Shown: positions 8,752-16,626 of the stretch, piece by piece | Numbering within the stretch: position 1 is the first letter of the stretch | Layout of the letters: the number at the start of each line of letters is the position of its first letter | NCBI GenBank assembly: GCA_963734685.1 | Contig: CAVTIC010000001.1 | Coordinates: 62,001-126,000, forward strand | Direction: 5' to 3' | DNA: 64,000 bases | Source: JAOUEA01 sp963734685 | Lineage (GTDB): Bacteria > Actinomycetota > UBA4738 > HRBIN12 | Notes under the pieces: generated by a model | The model's database searches: none | What the model saw: only the letters and a program-made list of their open reading frames with translations | What the model was told of the DNA's origin: nothing | Position numbers and translations under genes: made by a program

Positions 8752-8979
8752 CGGGAACCCTCCCCTTCTCGTGCGTGACACGCGGAAACCGGCCCATCGA
8801 CGCAGGCAGCCAATGCTATCCGAGCGCCCATGAGCTCGCCCACGACGCGCAGCCTGTCGTGGTGTGTCCCTCTCGGCTCTGCAACACGAACGATCCATGT
8901 ACGCCCCCGAGGCACCGCCGCAACCGGCATGCGGAAACCCGGAAATCGGGGCCGGGCGGGCGTATGCTTCGGCTCCCAC
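8752..8979. promoter_or_regulatory. Divergent intergenic region
   Basis: About 228 bases separate the minus-strand catabolic operon (first ATG at 8751) from the plus-strand FAH-family gene (ATG at 8980). It must hold the promoters of both. I see a clear ribosome site for the minus gene just past 8752 but no confident -35/-10 pair, operator or riboswitch. The purine/pyrimidine pattern is less coding-like than on either side, and no conserved small frame is visible. Confidence 0.45.
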
Positions 8980-9768
8980 ATGAGGCTCGTGACCTACGAC
9001 CGGGGGGGGCACCGGCGTTTGGGGGCGATCCTCGAGGCAGAGGTGGTCGACCTGCCCGACGCGGTCGGGCATCCGGCCTTCCCCGCGACCCTCGAGGGTC
9101 TCGTCTCGAGCAGCCGAGGCAGCGTGCTGGACGCCGCCCGTGCCGCCCTGCAGCGTGACGACGCATGGAACTGGCGCGTGCCGCGTCCGCGCATCCTCAC
9201 GCCGTTGTTCCCCGCATCGCTGCTCTCACCGCGAGCGGTCGACGTCGAGCGCCGCATCGTGGGGCCGGAGCAGCCGGTGCCGTGGCCCGACGGTGCTGCG
9301 TGGCTCGACTACGAGCCGATGATCGCGGCGGTGATCGGCAACGAGGCCTCGCGCGTCTCCGCCGACGACGTGCCCGATGACGTCTTCGGGTACACCCTGG
9401 TCAACGACTGGCGCGCCCGTTCGAGCGACGGCGCGCCGATGGAGACAGCCGAGGGGGTGCCCATCTCGATCGGGCCCTGCGTCGTCACGGCAGACGAGCT
9501 CGACCCCCAGGCGATGTTCGTGCAGGTCAAGGTCGACGAGGTCGACGTGATGAAGGGGAACCTGAACGGCGCCGCCACGTCGCTGTTCGAACTGATCGCG
9601 GCGGTGTCGCAGCACGCCGTGATCGAACGGGGCGACGCGTTCGCCCTCGGCCCGTTCCCGCCCGTCGACGACGACGCCGACCCGTCGCGGCGGCTGTGGC
9701 CCGGCGCGCTGGTCGAGCTCGCCGCCGAGGGCATCGGCACACTCCGCAACCGGGTCGGCACCCACTGA
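8980..9768 (+). CDS. Fumarylacetoacetate-hydrolase-family protein
   Basis: A 262-residue protein starting MRLVTYDRGG at 8980. It has the FAH-fold landmarks LDYEPMIAAVIGNEA (with the metal-binding Glu), FGYTLVNDWRARS, and EGVPISIGPCVVTADEL. C-terminally there is KGNLNGAATSLFELIAAVSQHA, then GDAFALGPFPP. Members cleave C-C bonds or hydrate and decarboxylate oxo-acids in aromatic and amino-acid breakdown, using Mg or Ca. The usual C-terminal GTPxG is replaced by GPFPP, so activity may differ. The frame is open upstream to 8830, but residues there look non-coding. The protein faces the operon on the opposite strand and may act in related catabolism. Confidence 0.75.
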   Translation: MRLVTYDRGGHRRLGAILEAEVVDLPDAVGHPAFPATLEGLVSSSRGSVLDAARAALQRDDAWNWRVPRPRILTPLFPASLLSPRAVDVERRIVGPEQPVPWPDGAAWLDYEPMIAAVIGNEASRVSADDVPDDVFGYTLVNDWRARSSDGAPMETAEGVPISIGPCVVTADELDPQAMFVQVKVDEVDVMKGNLNGAATSLFELIAAVSQHAVIERGDAFALGPFPPVDDDADPSRRLWPGALVELAAEGIGTLRNRVGTH

Positions 9769-9802
9769 CCGCCGCGCCGCTGGGCTCCGGTACGATCGTG
9801 CG

Positions 9803-10270
9803 ATGGACCCCGCGCGACGCGAGGAGCTGATCGGGCAGTACCGTGCCGGCGCGCCTGCGGTCGACGAGGCGCTCGCCGGCGCCACGGACGAGGACCTCGA
9901 TCGCACGCCCCCCGACGGTTGGTCGGCGCGCATGGTCGTGCACCACCTCGCGGACTCCGAGACGAACTCGTACCTGCGCCTGCGGAAGCTCCTCGCGGAA
10001 CGGGACGCCGAGCTCCAGGGGTACGACGAGGCCGAGTTCGCGCGCGTGTTGCACTACGACCGACCGATCGAGCATTCGCTCGCGGTGTTCCGGGCCGTTC
10101 GAGGGTCGTCGAGCGAGCTGCTCGACCGTCTCCGCGGCGAGGATTGGTCACGTACGGGCGTGCACAGCGAGTCGGGGGCGTACTCGGTGGAGGACTGGCT
10201 CGAGATCTACGCCGACCACGGACTCGACCACGCCGACCAGATCAGACGGGCCCGCGCGGGCGAGGCCTGA
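9803..10270 (+). CDS. DinB-fold (four-helix, metal-dependent) protein
   Basis: A 155-residue helical protein that opens RREELIGQYRAGAPAVDEAL. It shows GWSARMVVHHLADSE in helix two and WLEIYADHGLDHADQIRRAR near the C-terminus. The spaced histidines (HHLAD and HGLDHADQ) match the three-His metal site of the DinB/YfiT superfamily, whose members include thiol transferases dependent on mycothiol or bacillithiol. An mshA gene about 2.5 kb away shows the organism makes mycothiol, so a mycothiol-dependent transferase is possible but unproven. It is a separate family from DNA polymerase IV, which shares the name. It sits 34 bases after the FAH-family gene. Confidence 0.75.
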   Translation: MDPARREELIGQYRAGAPAVDEALAGATDEDLDRTPPDGWSARMVVHHLADSETNSYLRLRKLLAERDAELQGYDEAEFARVLHYDRPIEHSLAVFRAVRGSSSELLDRLRGEDWSRTGVHSESGAYSVEDWLEIYADHGLDHADQIRRARAGEA

Positions 10271-10292
10271 GGAACCGACCACAAGGAACCGG

Positions 10293-10409
10293 CTACCTCT
10301 TTCCCTTGCGGGCCTTGCCCCTCTCGACCGCCCTGCGGGCGTCGCGAGCCTTCTTCCGGCGCTGCCGGTCCTTCGCGGAACGGACCTTGGCGAGATCTCC
10401 CCTACCCAT
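10293..10409 (-). CDS. Tiny highly basic protein (38 residues)
   Basis: A 38-codon frame from the ATG at 10409 to a TAG at 10293. It begins MGRGDLAKVRSAKDRQRR and continues with ARDARRAVERG and a Lys/Arg-rich tail. About half of the residues are Lys or Arg, and the body is predicted to be one long basic helix. A good ribosome site (AAAGGA) lies about 9 bases upstream. The MGRGD opening and charge recall small ribosome-associated proteins such as the THX type, but the rest does not match them. It is convergent with the DinB-fold gene and lies just downstream of proC. I think it is a real RNA- or ribosome-binding small protein; the role is unknown. Confidence 0.6.
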   Translation of the reverse strand: MGRGDLAKVRSAKDRQRRKKARDARRAVERGKARKGKR

Positions 10410-10446
10410 CGTGTCGTGGTCCTTTCGTGCCGGGAACGCGCCCGGA

Positions 10447-11286
10447 CTACTCGTCGTCGTCGTCGCCGCCCTGCGCCAGCTCGAGCGAGCGGTGACGCGC
10501 GGCGTCGATCGCGTTCAGGAACGCGGCTCGCACCCCGGCTTCCTCGAGATGGCGGATCGCGGCGATCGTCGTGCCGCCGGGCGAGGTCACCATCTCGCGG
10601 AGCTCCACCGGGTGCGTACCGGTGTCGCGCAGCATCTTGGCCGAGCCGAGCATCGTCTGGATGATCAGCTCGGTGGCGACGTCTCGCGAGAGCCCCAGCA
10701 GGATACAGGCCTCGATCATCGCCTCGGCCAGCAGGAAGAAGTACGCCGGCCCGCTGCCGCTCGTCGCGGTGACCGCGTCGAGATGCTGCTCCGGCAGCCG
10801 CAGCACCTTGCCCACCGTGCCCAGCAGTTCCTCGGCGATCGCGAGGTGGGCCTCGTCCGCCGATCGGCCGGCCGAGATCACCGACATCGCCTCGTCGACC
10901 ATGACCGGCACGTTCGACATCACGCGCACGACCGGCACACCGTCGGGCAGCTGTTTCTGCACGAACGACGTGCGGACCCCTGCCGCGAAGCTGATCACCG
11001 TGTCGCGCGGCTGCACGTGCTCGCGGATCTGCACCAGCAACGCCTCGATGTCTTGGGGCTTGGTCATCAACACGAGCACGTCGGCCCACCGAACGGCCTC
11101 CGCGTTGTCGAGCGTCGCGGCGATGCCGTACTTGCCCGCGAGTTCCCGGGCTCTCTCTTCACGGCGATTGGTCACCATGATCTCGTCGACGGCGCGACCG
11201 CCCGAGCGGATCAGGCCCGAGATCAAGGCCTCGGCCATCTTCCCCCCGCCCAGGAACGCCACGCGCCGCGGATCGCTACTGCTCAT
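10447..11286 (-). CDS. proC: Pyrroline-5-carboxylate reductase
   Basis: A 279-residue protein that starts MSSSDPRRVAFLGGGKMAEALISG, the Rossmann opening of ProC. It continues with LVLMTKPQDIEALL, VISFAAGV, VVRVMSNVPVMVDEAMSV and the C-terminal signature GSGPAYFFLLAEAMIEA followed by TSPGGTTIAAIRHLEE. It reduces 1-pyrroline-5-carboxylate to proline with NAD(P)H in the last step of proline synthesis. Length is normal. The acidic tail (GGDDDDE) is unusual but harmless. The frame extends 20 codons upstream to 11346 with an Arg/Cys-rich stretch that I do not count. The first annotated operon of the window contains a P5C-dehydrogenase-like gene, so the two could act on the same intermediate. Confidence 0.92.
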   Translation of the reverse strand: MSSSDPRRVAFLGGGKMAEALISGLIRSGGRAVDEIMVTNRREERARELAGKYGIAATLDNAEAVRWADVLVLMTKPQDIEALLVQIREHVQPRDTVISFAAGVRTSFVQKQLPDGVPVVRVMSNVPVMVDEAMSVISAGRSADEAHLAIAEELLGTVGKVLRLPEQHLDAVTATSGSGPAYFFLLAEAMIEACILLGLSRDVATELIIQTMLGSAKMLRDTGTHPVELREMVTSPGGTTIAAIRHLEEAGVRAAFLNAIDAARHRSLELAQGGDDDDE

Positions 11287-11376
11287 GGCCCACACGCTAC
11301 TGCATGACACCCGGCACCTGGCCCGGCGGCGCGTGGCAGTGAGCATGCACCCGGCTGACGGAGTCCGCCTCGGGGG

Positions 11377-12033
11377 TCAGGTGCGGTCGTCCGCGCCGAC
11401 CTCGATCCCGTGTCGCAGGATCTCGACGAACTCCTTGATCCGCATCTCGCGACGTTCAGGCTGGCGATGGATCAGCCCCGGATCGAGGTCGGCCGAGACC
11501 AGTGCGTCCTGGAACCGTTCGGCCACCCAGTCGAGCATCGACGCGAGCATCTCCGCATCGACGTCCTCGCGGACCTCGCCGCGCCGGACGCCGAACTCGA
11601 CGAACTCGAGGGTGCCGTACGGGTCCTCGCTCCGCATGAACCGGTCGATGGGCTGTCTGGCGCCGAGCCCCGCGTCGTAGCGTCCGATCACGGCGATGCG
11701 GTTGGGCACGGGATCGCGGTTCACGAAGTCCTCGGTGTGCTCGAGCCACCAATCGAGCGTCGCCCAGAAGCCCTCGATGGTGACCTCCTCCGGGGCGTCG
11801 AGCCAGGCAGGGAGCATCGAGACCGCCTGCTGATAGGCCGCCAGGAACAGCCCTTCCTTCGATCCGAAGTCGAGGAAGACGGTTCCCTTCGCGACCCCGA
11901 CGTCGGCGGCGATGTCCTCGACCCGCCCGCCCCGGTAGCCGTGCTCGGCGAAGTGCCGCATCGCAGCGTCGACGACGCGCCGCCGCCGGTCGGTGACGTC
12001 GCTCCGCTTCGGATGACCCCCGGCCTCAGCCAT
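11377..12033 (-). CDS. TetR/AcrR-family transcriptional regulator
   Basis: A 218-residue regulator. The N-terminal DNA-binding domain is at residues 10-60: RRRRVVDAAMRHFAEHGYRGGRVEDIAADVGVAKGTVFLDFGSKEGLF is the classic TetR helix-turn-helix, cut here only by my spacing of motifs. The remaining 150 residues form a helical ligand-binding domain with several Trp and acidic residues, for which no ligand can be inferred. It stands alone downstream of a gene-poor stretch and convergent to nothing obvious. TetR proteins usually control an adjacent gene; the nearest candidates are proC downstream and mshA upstream, both on the same strand. Confidence 0.85.
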   Translation of the reverse strand: MAEAGGHPKRSDVTDRRRRVVDAAMRHFAEHGYRGGRVEDIAADVGVAKGTVFLDFGSKEGLFLAAYQQAVSMLPAWLDAPEEVTIEGFWATLDWWLEHTEDFVNRDPVPNRIAVIGRYDAGLGARQPIDRFMRSEDPYGTLEFVEFGVRRGEVREDVDAEMLASMLDWVAERFQDALVSADLDPGLIHRQPERREMRIKEFVEILRHGIEVGADDRT

Positions 12034-12102
12034 GCCCGAACGGTAGCCGATGGGAGCCGCGCGCTCGCGTCACCGAGGCAGGCAACCCCGGAGGGAAGAG
12101 AA

Positions 12103-12170
12103 AGAGCCCGAGAGACCTTCCGGCTCGCCAGGAGCCGAAACTCCTAGCCACCGTCAGCCTCTCGGGCTCT
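12103..12170. ncRNA. Candidate structured RNA or complex terminator: 12-bp stem with internal hairpin
   Basis: The arms AGAGCCCGAGAG (12103-12114) and CTCTCGGGCTCT (12159-12170) are perfectly complementary over 12 bases. Between them a second hairpin forms, CGGCTC (12121-12126) with GAGCCG (12132-12137), or alternatively AGGAG (12130-12134) with CTCCT (12141-12145). This gives a stem with a structured 44-base apical region, larger than ordinary terminators in the window, and two mutually exclusive inner pairings. It lies about 70 bases upstream of the TetR start on the minus strand. I do not recognise it as a known riboswitch class. A leader attenuator for the TetR gene or a terminator after mshA are the simple options. 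Confidence 0.4.
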
Positions 12171-12641
12171 GGTGCTCCAAGCAACCTCCGCGCCCGCCCC
12201 TGGTGATGACCGGATCGTCCCGGCGGTGGCTCGCCCGAGGGCGCTCCGGCCGCTTGCTGCTCGAGGACTCGCCTTGCGGCGCTTCCCCGGCGGCGGGGCT
12301 CCCCTCCGGCTCGCCCGAAGGCTCCCCGGTGGGGCTCGGATCGGCTTCGTCCTTGCGGCGTCTGCCGAGTCCGAAAGGCTCCGTGCCCGGTCTTGCGACC
12401 TTCTTCGGTGCCCTGGGTTCCGCGTCTGGCCTTGCGGCCTTCGTCGGTTCCCTGGCTCCGTCGCCCCCTTTCGGCGGCTCCGGAACCTCGTCCGATCTCC
12501 TCGAGTCGGTGCTTCGACTGCTTGGAGCGAGGCGAACTGTACGGGCGGGCGAGGAGGCGGTCAACTCGACGTTTCCGCAGGTCAGAGCATGAACATGCAG
12601 GTAGCGGGCCCAGGGAAAAGAGTGACAAAAGTGAACGGACC

Positions 12642-12655
12642 GTGACGAGCGTCAC
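12642..12655. promoter_or_regulatory. 14-base perfect dyad (operator-like)
   Basis: GTGACG-AG-CGTCAC is a perfect inverted repeat with a 2-base centre, too tight a loop for an RNA hairpin, so a dimeric protein site is more likely. Nearby GTGAC and GTGAA copies (about 12622 and 12631) repeat the half-site. It lies 36 bases beyond the mshA stop. The regulator is unknown; the TetR protein downstream is a candidate. Confidence 0.3.
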
Positions 12656-12690
12656 TGTGGATGGTGAACGCGCAGGTCAGAGAGGGTGGA

Positions 12691-13977
12691 TCACAGCTCG
12701 CCCGCACCGGAGGAGTGGTGCGAGCGGGAGGGCTCGTCGGTGTCCGCGAGCACCTCGTCGTAGATCGCGACCATCTGGTCGGTCGTGGCGTCCCACGTGA
12801 AGCGGAGGGCCTGGCGAGCAGCTTCCTCACCGAGCGCCGCCTGCAGCCGGCCGTCGCGCAGGATCTGCAGCAACCGATCTGCGTGGTCCCCGGGATCGTG
12901 GCCCTCTACGAGGAACCCGCTGCGTTCGTGCTCGACCACGTACGGCAGCCCGCCGACGTCGGCGGCGACCACCGGGGTCCCGCAGGCCTGAGCCTCGAGG
13001 GCCACCAACCCGAACGACTCGGACCGGGACGGGACGAGCGCGACATCGGCCGCCGAGTAGAAGTCGACGAGCTTCGATTGGGGCTGCGGCGCGAACCACA
13101 TCACCCGCTCGCTCACACCCAGCGCCGAGGCGAGCTCCATGAGCCGAGCGACCTCGGCCCCCTTGTCCTGGCCGCTCGGACCCCCCACGATCGCGAGCAC
13201 CAGATCGCCCGCCGTCGCCGGGTCGCGAGCGATCGCCTCTGCAAGGGTGCGCACGGCCACGTCGGGCCCCTTGTGCGGCTGGAGCCGCCCCACGTACAAG
13301 GCGAGACGCAGCCCCGCGAGGTGCAATCGCTCGCGGGCACGCGCCCGATCGCCGGGCACGAACAGCGTGTGGTCGACACCGGGTGGCACGAGGCGCACGC
13401 ATCCCGGATCGGCCCCGTACAGTCCGACGAGCTGTGCCGCTTCGGTCGGGGTCGGAGCGAGCACCCGCTCGGCCTCGGCGATCACCGCCATCTCGGCGGA
13501 CAGGCGTTCGGCGGACTCCGGCACCTCGCCCCTGGCGAGCGAGTAGTTCTTCACCTTGCCGAGCGTGTGGAAGGAGGCCACCAGCGGCACACCGAGCGAC
13601 GACCGGAGCGCGCGGCCGACCCAACCGGACAACCAGTAGTGGCTGTGCACGATGTCGTAGCCACGCCCGTCCTCGTGTGCCACGCGGAGCACCCCGCCCA
13701 TGAACTCCGGCAGGTAGCGAGGCAACTCGGACTTGGGCATCGGCTCGCAGGGGCCCGCCTTGACGCTCACGACCCTGATGCCCGGCGCGATCGTCTTCAC
13801 CTCGTGGTCGGCCCCGCCGCGACATCGGGTGAACAGATCCACCGCGATCCCGCGCCCGGCGAGACGCTCGGCCACGGCCCGCACGTAGACGTTCATGCCG
13901 CCGGAATCGCCGATCCCCGGTTGATCCATGGGCGACGTGTGCACGCTGAGCACGGCGACGCGGGCGTTCTCGTTCAT
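12691..13977 (-). CDS. mshA: D-inositol-3-phosphate glycosyltransferase (mycothiol synthesis)
   Basis: A 428-residue GT-B fold glycosyltransferase. The opening AVLSVHTSPMDQPGIGDSGGMNVYVR is essentially the MshA signature; the inositol-phosphate-binding loop lies in this GDSGGMNVYV stretch. The C-terminal GT4 domain has YVGRLQPHKGPDV and the nucleotide-sugar E-x7-E motif in SESFGLVALEAQACGTPVV. MshA joins N-acetylglucosamine from UDP-GlcNAc to 1L-myo-inositol-1-phosphate, the first step of mycothiol, the main thiol of actinobacteria. Length is normal. No other msh gene is in the window. This gene is the strongest single marker that the host is an actinobacterium. Confidence 0.92.
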   Translation of the reverse strand: MNENARVAVLSVHTSPMDQPGIGDSGGMNVYVRAVAERLAGRGIAVDLFTRCRGGADHEVKTIAPGIRVVSVKAGPCEPMPKSELPRYLPEFMGGVLRVAHEDGRGYDIVHSHYWLSGWVGRALRSSLGVPLVASFHTLGKVKNYSLARGEVPESAERLSAEMAVIAEAERVLAPTPTEAAQLVGLYGADPGCVRLVPPGVDHTLFVPGDRARARERLHLAGLRLALYVGRLQPHKGPDVAVRTLAEAIARDPATAGDLVLAIVGGPSGQDKGAEVARLMELASALGVSERVMWFAPQPQSKLVDFYSAADVALVPSRSESFGLVALEAQACGTPVVAADVGGLPYVVEHERSGFLVEGHDPGDHADRLLQILRDGRLQAALGEEAARQALRFTWDATTDQMVAIYDEVLADTDEPSRSHHSSGAGEL

Positions 13978-14022
13978 CGGTTTCGATGGTAGGCGAGGTC
14001 GCGTGAAGCGTCGGCACCCGAG

Positions 14023-15003
14023 TCAGCGTCGACGGAGCGCCACGAGGGGCTCGAGCTGGCCGACCTGCACGCCCCCTCCGAGCACGGGCGGACGTGCCAC
14101 CGCCGCCAAGGAGCGCACCGCCGGGCCGTCGAGCACATCGAGCTGCCGGAGCACCTCGACCATGGCAGGGCCGTATGCCCGGAACCCGGCGTCGGCCACC
14201 TTCAGGGCTACGCCGATGCCGCGATCGGGCACCGAGACGCACAGCAACGCTTCGGCCCCTTCCTTCGCGACGAGCCCCGGCACGACCTGCATCAGGGTGG
14301 TGTCGAGGCGTCCGCGCCCGCCCACGACGTAGGGCTCGGCGCGCATCGCATCGATCGCGCACTCGGCGTACGGCTCGAGTTCCCCCAAGCGCTCGGGGCA
14401 CCCCAGCCGCGCGTAGAGGGTCGCGACGGCTCGCAGCGGTACGCCGTGCACCGGCACACCGCAGCCGTCGACGCCGACGTGCACCTCGTCGCGACCGGTC
14501 GCTCGCTCCACCGCCCGCGTCACCCGTCGCTGCAGCGGGTGGGAACGGCGTGTGTACGAGCCGGGATCCCAGTTCGCACGGACGCAGGCGAGCAACATGC
14601 CCGCGTGCTTGCCCGAGCAATCACTGAAGAGGGGGTGGCGGAACTGGGCTCGAGCCATCGCGTCGGGATCGAGCGGGAAGGCTGGCGGGGTTCGCAGCGC
14701 CTCGGACCCCAACCCCGCCCGCTCCAGGATCGCGCGAACCGCACCGAGATGGACCGGTTCGCCGTTGTGCGAGGCGCACATCACCGCGACCTCGCGGTCG
14801 GGAAGCGCCTCGTCACCGATCGCCCGCAGCGAGACCGCCGCCTGCAGCGGCTTCGCGCAGGACCGTATGAACACCGGTCGCCCCGGGTCTCCAGCCGAGG
14901 CGACGAGGCGGCCGTCGACGTCGCAGGCGACGACGTGTCCCAGGTGCACCGACTCCTCCAGCCCGGAACGCACGACGCGCACAATCGGTACCGCGACCGC
15001 CAT
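14023..15003 (-). CDS. L-asparaginase II-family protein
   Basis: A 326-residue protein of the asparaginase_II (Rhizobium etli type) family, distinct from the E. coli enzymes. Motifs are RSGLEESVHLGHVV, FIRSCAKPLQA with the conserved Ser-Cys-Ala-Lys, CASHNGEP, SDCSGKHAGMLLAC, and VDGCGVPVHGVPL. The SCAKP and SDCSGKH segments hold the residues proposed for catalysis. The expected reaction is hydrolysis of asparagine to aspartate and ammonia, which would suit the nitrogen-metabolism theme of the window. It is monocistronic or co-transcribed into mshA (45-base gap on the same strand). No signal peptide is seen, so the enzyme is cytoplasmic. Confidence 0.85.
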   Translation of the reverse strand: MAVAVPIVRVVRSGLEESVHLGHVVACDVDGRLVASAGDPGRPVFIRSCAKPLQAAVSLRAIGDEALPDREVAVMCASHNGEPVHLGAVRAILERAGLGSEALRTPPAFPLDPDAMARAQFRHPLFSDCSGKHAGMLLACVRANWDPGSYTRRSHPLQRRVTRAVERATGRDEVHVGVDGCGVPVHGVPLRAVATLYARLGCPERLGELEPYAECAIDAMRAEPYVVGGRGRLDTTLMQVVPGLVAKEGAEALLCVSVPDRGIGVALKVADAGFRAYGPAMVEVLRQLDVLDGPAVRSLAAVARPPVLGGGVQVGQLEPLVALRRR

Positions 15004-15064
15004 GTGGGCAGCCTAGCCCGGAGCGCTCCGCTTCCCGGCAGGAGATGCCCTCTGGTGGAGAGAG

Positions 15065-15829
15065 TCAGACCGCGTGTGCGATCGGAGTGGCCTGGGACCC
15101 GGGCTCCAGTCCGCCCTCGTCCACCAGGTCGAGGAACGCCCGAACGATCGTGGGATCGAACTGGGTGCCCGCCCCCTGCCGCAGTTCCTCGAGCGCCCGC
15201 TCGATCGGCATCGCCGCGCGGTAAGGCCGGTCGCTCGTCATCGCGTCGAATGAGTCTGCGATCGCGAAGACACGAGCCGCGAGCGGGATCCCTTCACCTC
15301 GCAGCCCGGTCGGATACCCGCGGCCGTCCCATCGTTCATGGTGGGACTGCACGATCTCGATCGCACCGGCGAGGAATCGGATCGGGGAGACGATCTGCGC
15401 GCCGATCGTCGGGTGCTCGCGCATCACAGCCCACTCCGATTCGTCGAGCGGCCCCGGCTTGCGGAGCACCGCCTCGGGCACGCCCACCTTCCCGATGTCG
15501 TGGAGGAAGAAGCCGTAGCCCACCTCCGGTCGGGCCGCGAGCTCCGGGTCGACTCGCTTCGCCAGTAGCAGCCCGTAGCGGTGCGTGCGATCGAGATGAC
15601 CGCGGGTGCTGGTGTCCTTGGCCTCGACCACCCGGGCGAGGGAGGTCATCGTCGCGACGTACATCTCGCGGATGCCGTCGAGCGCGGCCTCCAACTCGCG
15701 ACTCTTGGTGCGTTCGGCCTGATACAGCGAGCCGATCTCACGGGCGAACACGACGAGCTGTGCGTGCAGGGCGGGGAGCTCCGCGTCGACCATCGACCCG
15801 CCAGCCCCCGGCACCTGGGCGATCCTCAT
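15065..15829 (-). CDS. HD-GYP domain phosphodiesterase (probable c-di-GMP hydrolase)
   Basis: A 254-residue protein with an N-terminal helix/coiled coil (about 1-70, ERTKSRELEAALDGIREMY) and an HD-GYP domain. The domain shows GHLDRTHRYG, FFLHDIGKVGVPEAVLRKPG with the HD metal pair, REHPTIGAQIV, SHHERWDGRGYPTGL with the GYP signature, and FAIADSFDAMTSDRPYR. All metal-binding and GYP residues are present, so it should be active. Such enzymes cleave c-di-GMP, or sometimes cGAMP. There is no receiver or membrane sensor, so regulation may come through the coiled coil. I start at the ATG at 15829. Upstream on the same strand, 187 bases away, lies an RsiG-like gene, a c-di-GMP-sensor family. Confidence 0.88.
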   Translation of the reverse strand: MRIAQVPGAGGSMVDAELPALHAQLVVFAREIGSLYQAERTKSRELEAALDGIREMYVATMTSLARVVEAKDTSTRGHLDRTHRYGLLLAKRVDPELAARPEVGYGFFLHDIGKVGVPEAVLRKPGPLDESEWAVMREHPTIGAQIVSPIRFLAGAIEIVQSHHERWDGRGYPTGLRGEGIPLAARVFAIADSFDAMTSDRPYRAAMPIERALEELRQGAGTQFDPTIVRAFLDLVDEGGLEPGSQATPIAHAV

Positions 15830-16016
15830 GACTGACACTCGGCCCCCCCGGTCGGTGGTTCGCACATGTTCCCCGCCGATCAACCCCGGTGCTATCGGGA
15901 AGGCGCCGGATTCCCCGGCGCGACCCGGCCCACCCGCGCATAGCCCGACGGCGGGGGCCTCACGTCCGGCGCGGGTCCCCCGCCGGAGGGACACGGAACC
16001 GGCGATCGCGGCGTGA

Positions 16017-16568
16017 TCAGCGGAGCGCGAGCGTCGGGTCGTCCTTGTAGCGACGCTTCAGCTCGCCCTGCAGGCGATCGAGCACGTCGATCACGTCGGC
16101 CCGCGCCGAGGAGACTTCGTGTTCCTCGGCGGTCAACCGTTCGACCGCCGCGGCCAGACGCTCGTCGTCGAGCTCGGTCGGATCGGAGATCCCTGCATCG
16201 GCCACGAGCCGCTCGATACGCCGACGGGCGAGGAGGAGCTCCTCGTCGGGTACGCCCACACGTACCGCCTCGCCCCGCGAAGGGCCCTGGTGCTCGTCTC
16301 CCGCGAGGATGGTCGCCAGCCGGTCGACGAGCGAGGCTCGGTCGCCACCATCACCGCGGCCCTCGAGCTCGGCCTGGAGGATCTCGGCTCGCCCCTGCAC
16401 GAGCCGGCGCAGCAACGACAGGTACTCGCGCTCAGCCAGGCACTCGTCGCGGCGTTCGCGCAGATCGTCGAGGCCCAGGTCGCTGAGCCCGTCGAGGAAG
16501 CCGTCGCCACGGATGCGGTCGATGCGGCGGTTCTCGGGGTGGTCGCGCTCATCGCTCACACGGACCAT
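16017..16568 (-). CDS. RsiG-like protein (candidate c-di-GMP-binding anti-sigma factor)
   Basis: A 183-residue, all-helical, acidic protein. Helix one (about 35-70) reads LDDLRERRDECLAEREYLS then LLRRLVQGRAEILQAELEG. The C-terminal helix (about 145-175) has EEHEVSSARADVIDVLDRLQ. RsiG of Streptomyces binds c-di-GMP through two copies of E-x3-S-x2-R-x3-Q-x3-D. Here the second copy is E149, S153, R156, Ile160, D164 (Gln replaced by Ile). The first has S51, R54, Q58, E62, with its leading Glu one residue off. The helices and the LVDRLATILA segment fit this family. RsiG holds the sporulation sigma WhiG, but no sigma gene is in the window. The HD-GYP gene downstream strengthens the assignment. Confidence 0.65.
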   Translation of the reverse strand: MVRVSDERDHPENRRIDRIRGDGFLDGLSDLGLDDLRERRDECLAEREYLSLLRRLVQGRAEILQAELEGRGDGGDRASLVDRLATILAGDEHQGPSRGEAVRVGVPDEELLLARRRIERLVADAGISDPTELDDERLAAAVERLTAEEHEVSSARADVIDVLDRLQGELKRRYKDDPTLALR

Positions 16569-16626
16569 CCTACGGCCGGCGAGCGACGCTCGCAGACGCG
16601 AGGCGACACGGAGCGATGGCGGTCGA

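Larger units (their letters stand above)
12034..12690. other. 657-base gene-poor interval between mshA and the TetR gene
   Basis: There is no convincing gene here. The stretch contains a large stem structure (12103-12170), a degenerate tandem repeat of about 39 bases in three copies (about 12346-12464), and a 14-base dyad at 12642-12655. Weakly coding frames exist on both strands. The best is minus 12154-12564, a Pro/Arg/Glu-rich low-complexity product that would begin at TTG without a ribosome site. Third-position GC there is clearly lower than in neighbouring genes. It could be a non-coding RNA locus or a decayed gene. Confidence 0.4.

Noticed and set aside
5887..9072. A single 1061-codon open frame on the minus strand
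   Set aside because: It is the aminotransferase frame running on through the dehydrogenase gene, because the frameshift near 8490 places the dehydrogenase N-terminus in the same frame. The middle part is an Arg-rich shadow with no motifs.
12154..12564. Minus-strand 136-codon Pro/Arg/Glu-rich frame with a 13-residue periodicity
   Set aside because: It begins only at TTG without a ribosome site, third-position GC is lower than in neighbouring genes, and the stop falls inside the stem structure. Kept as a possibility in the findings, not as a gene.
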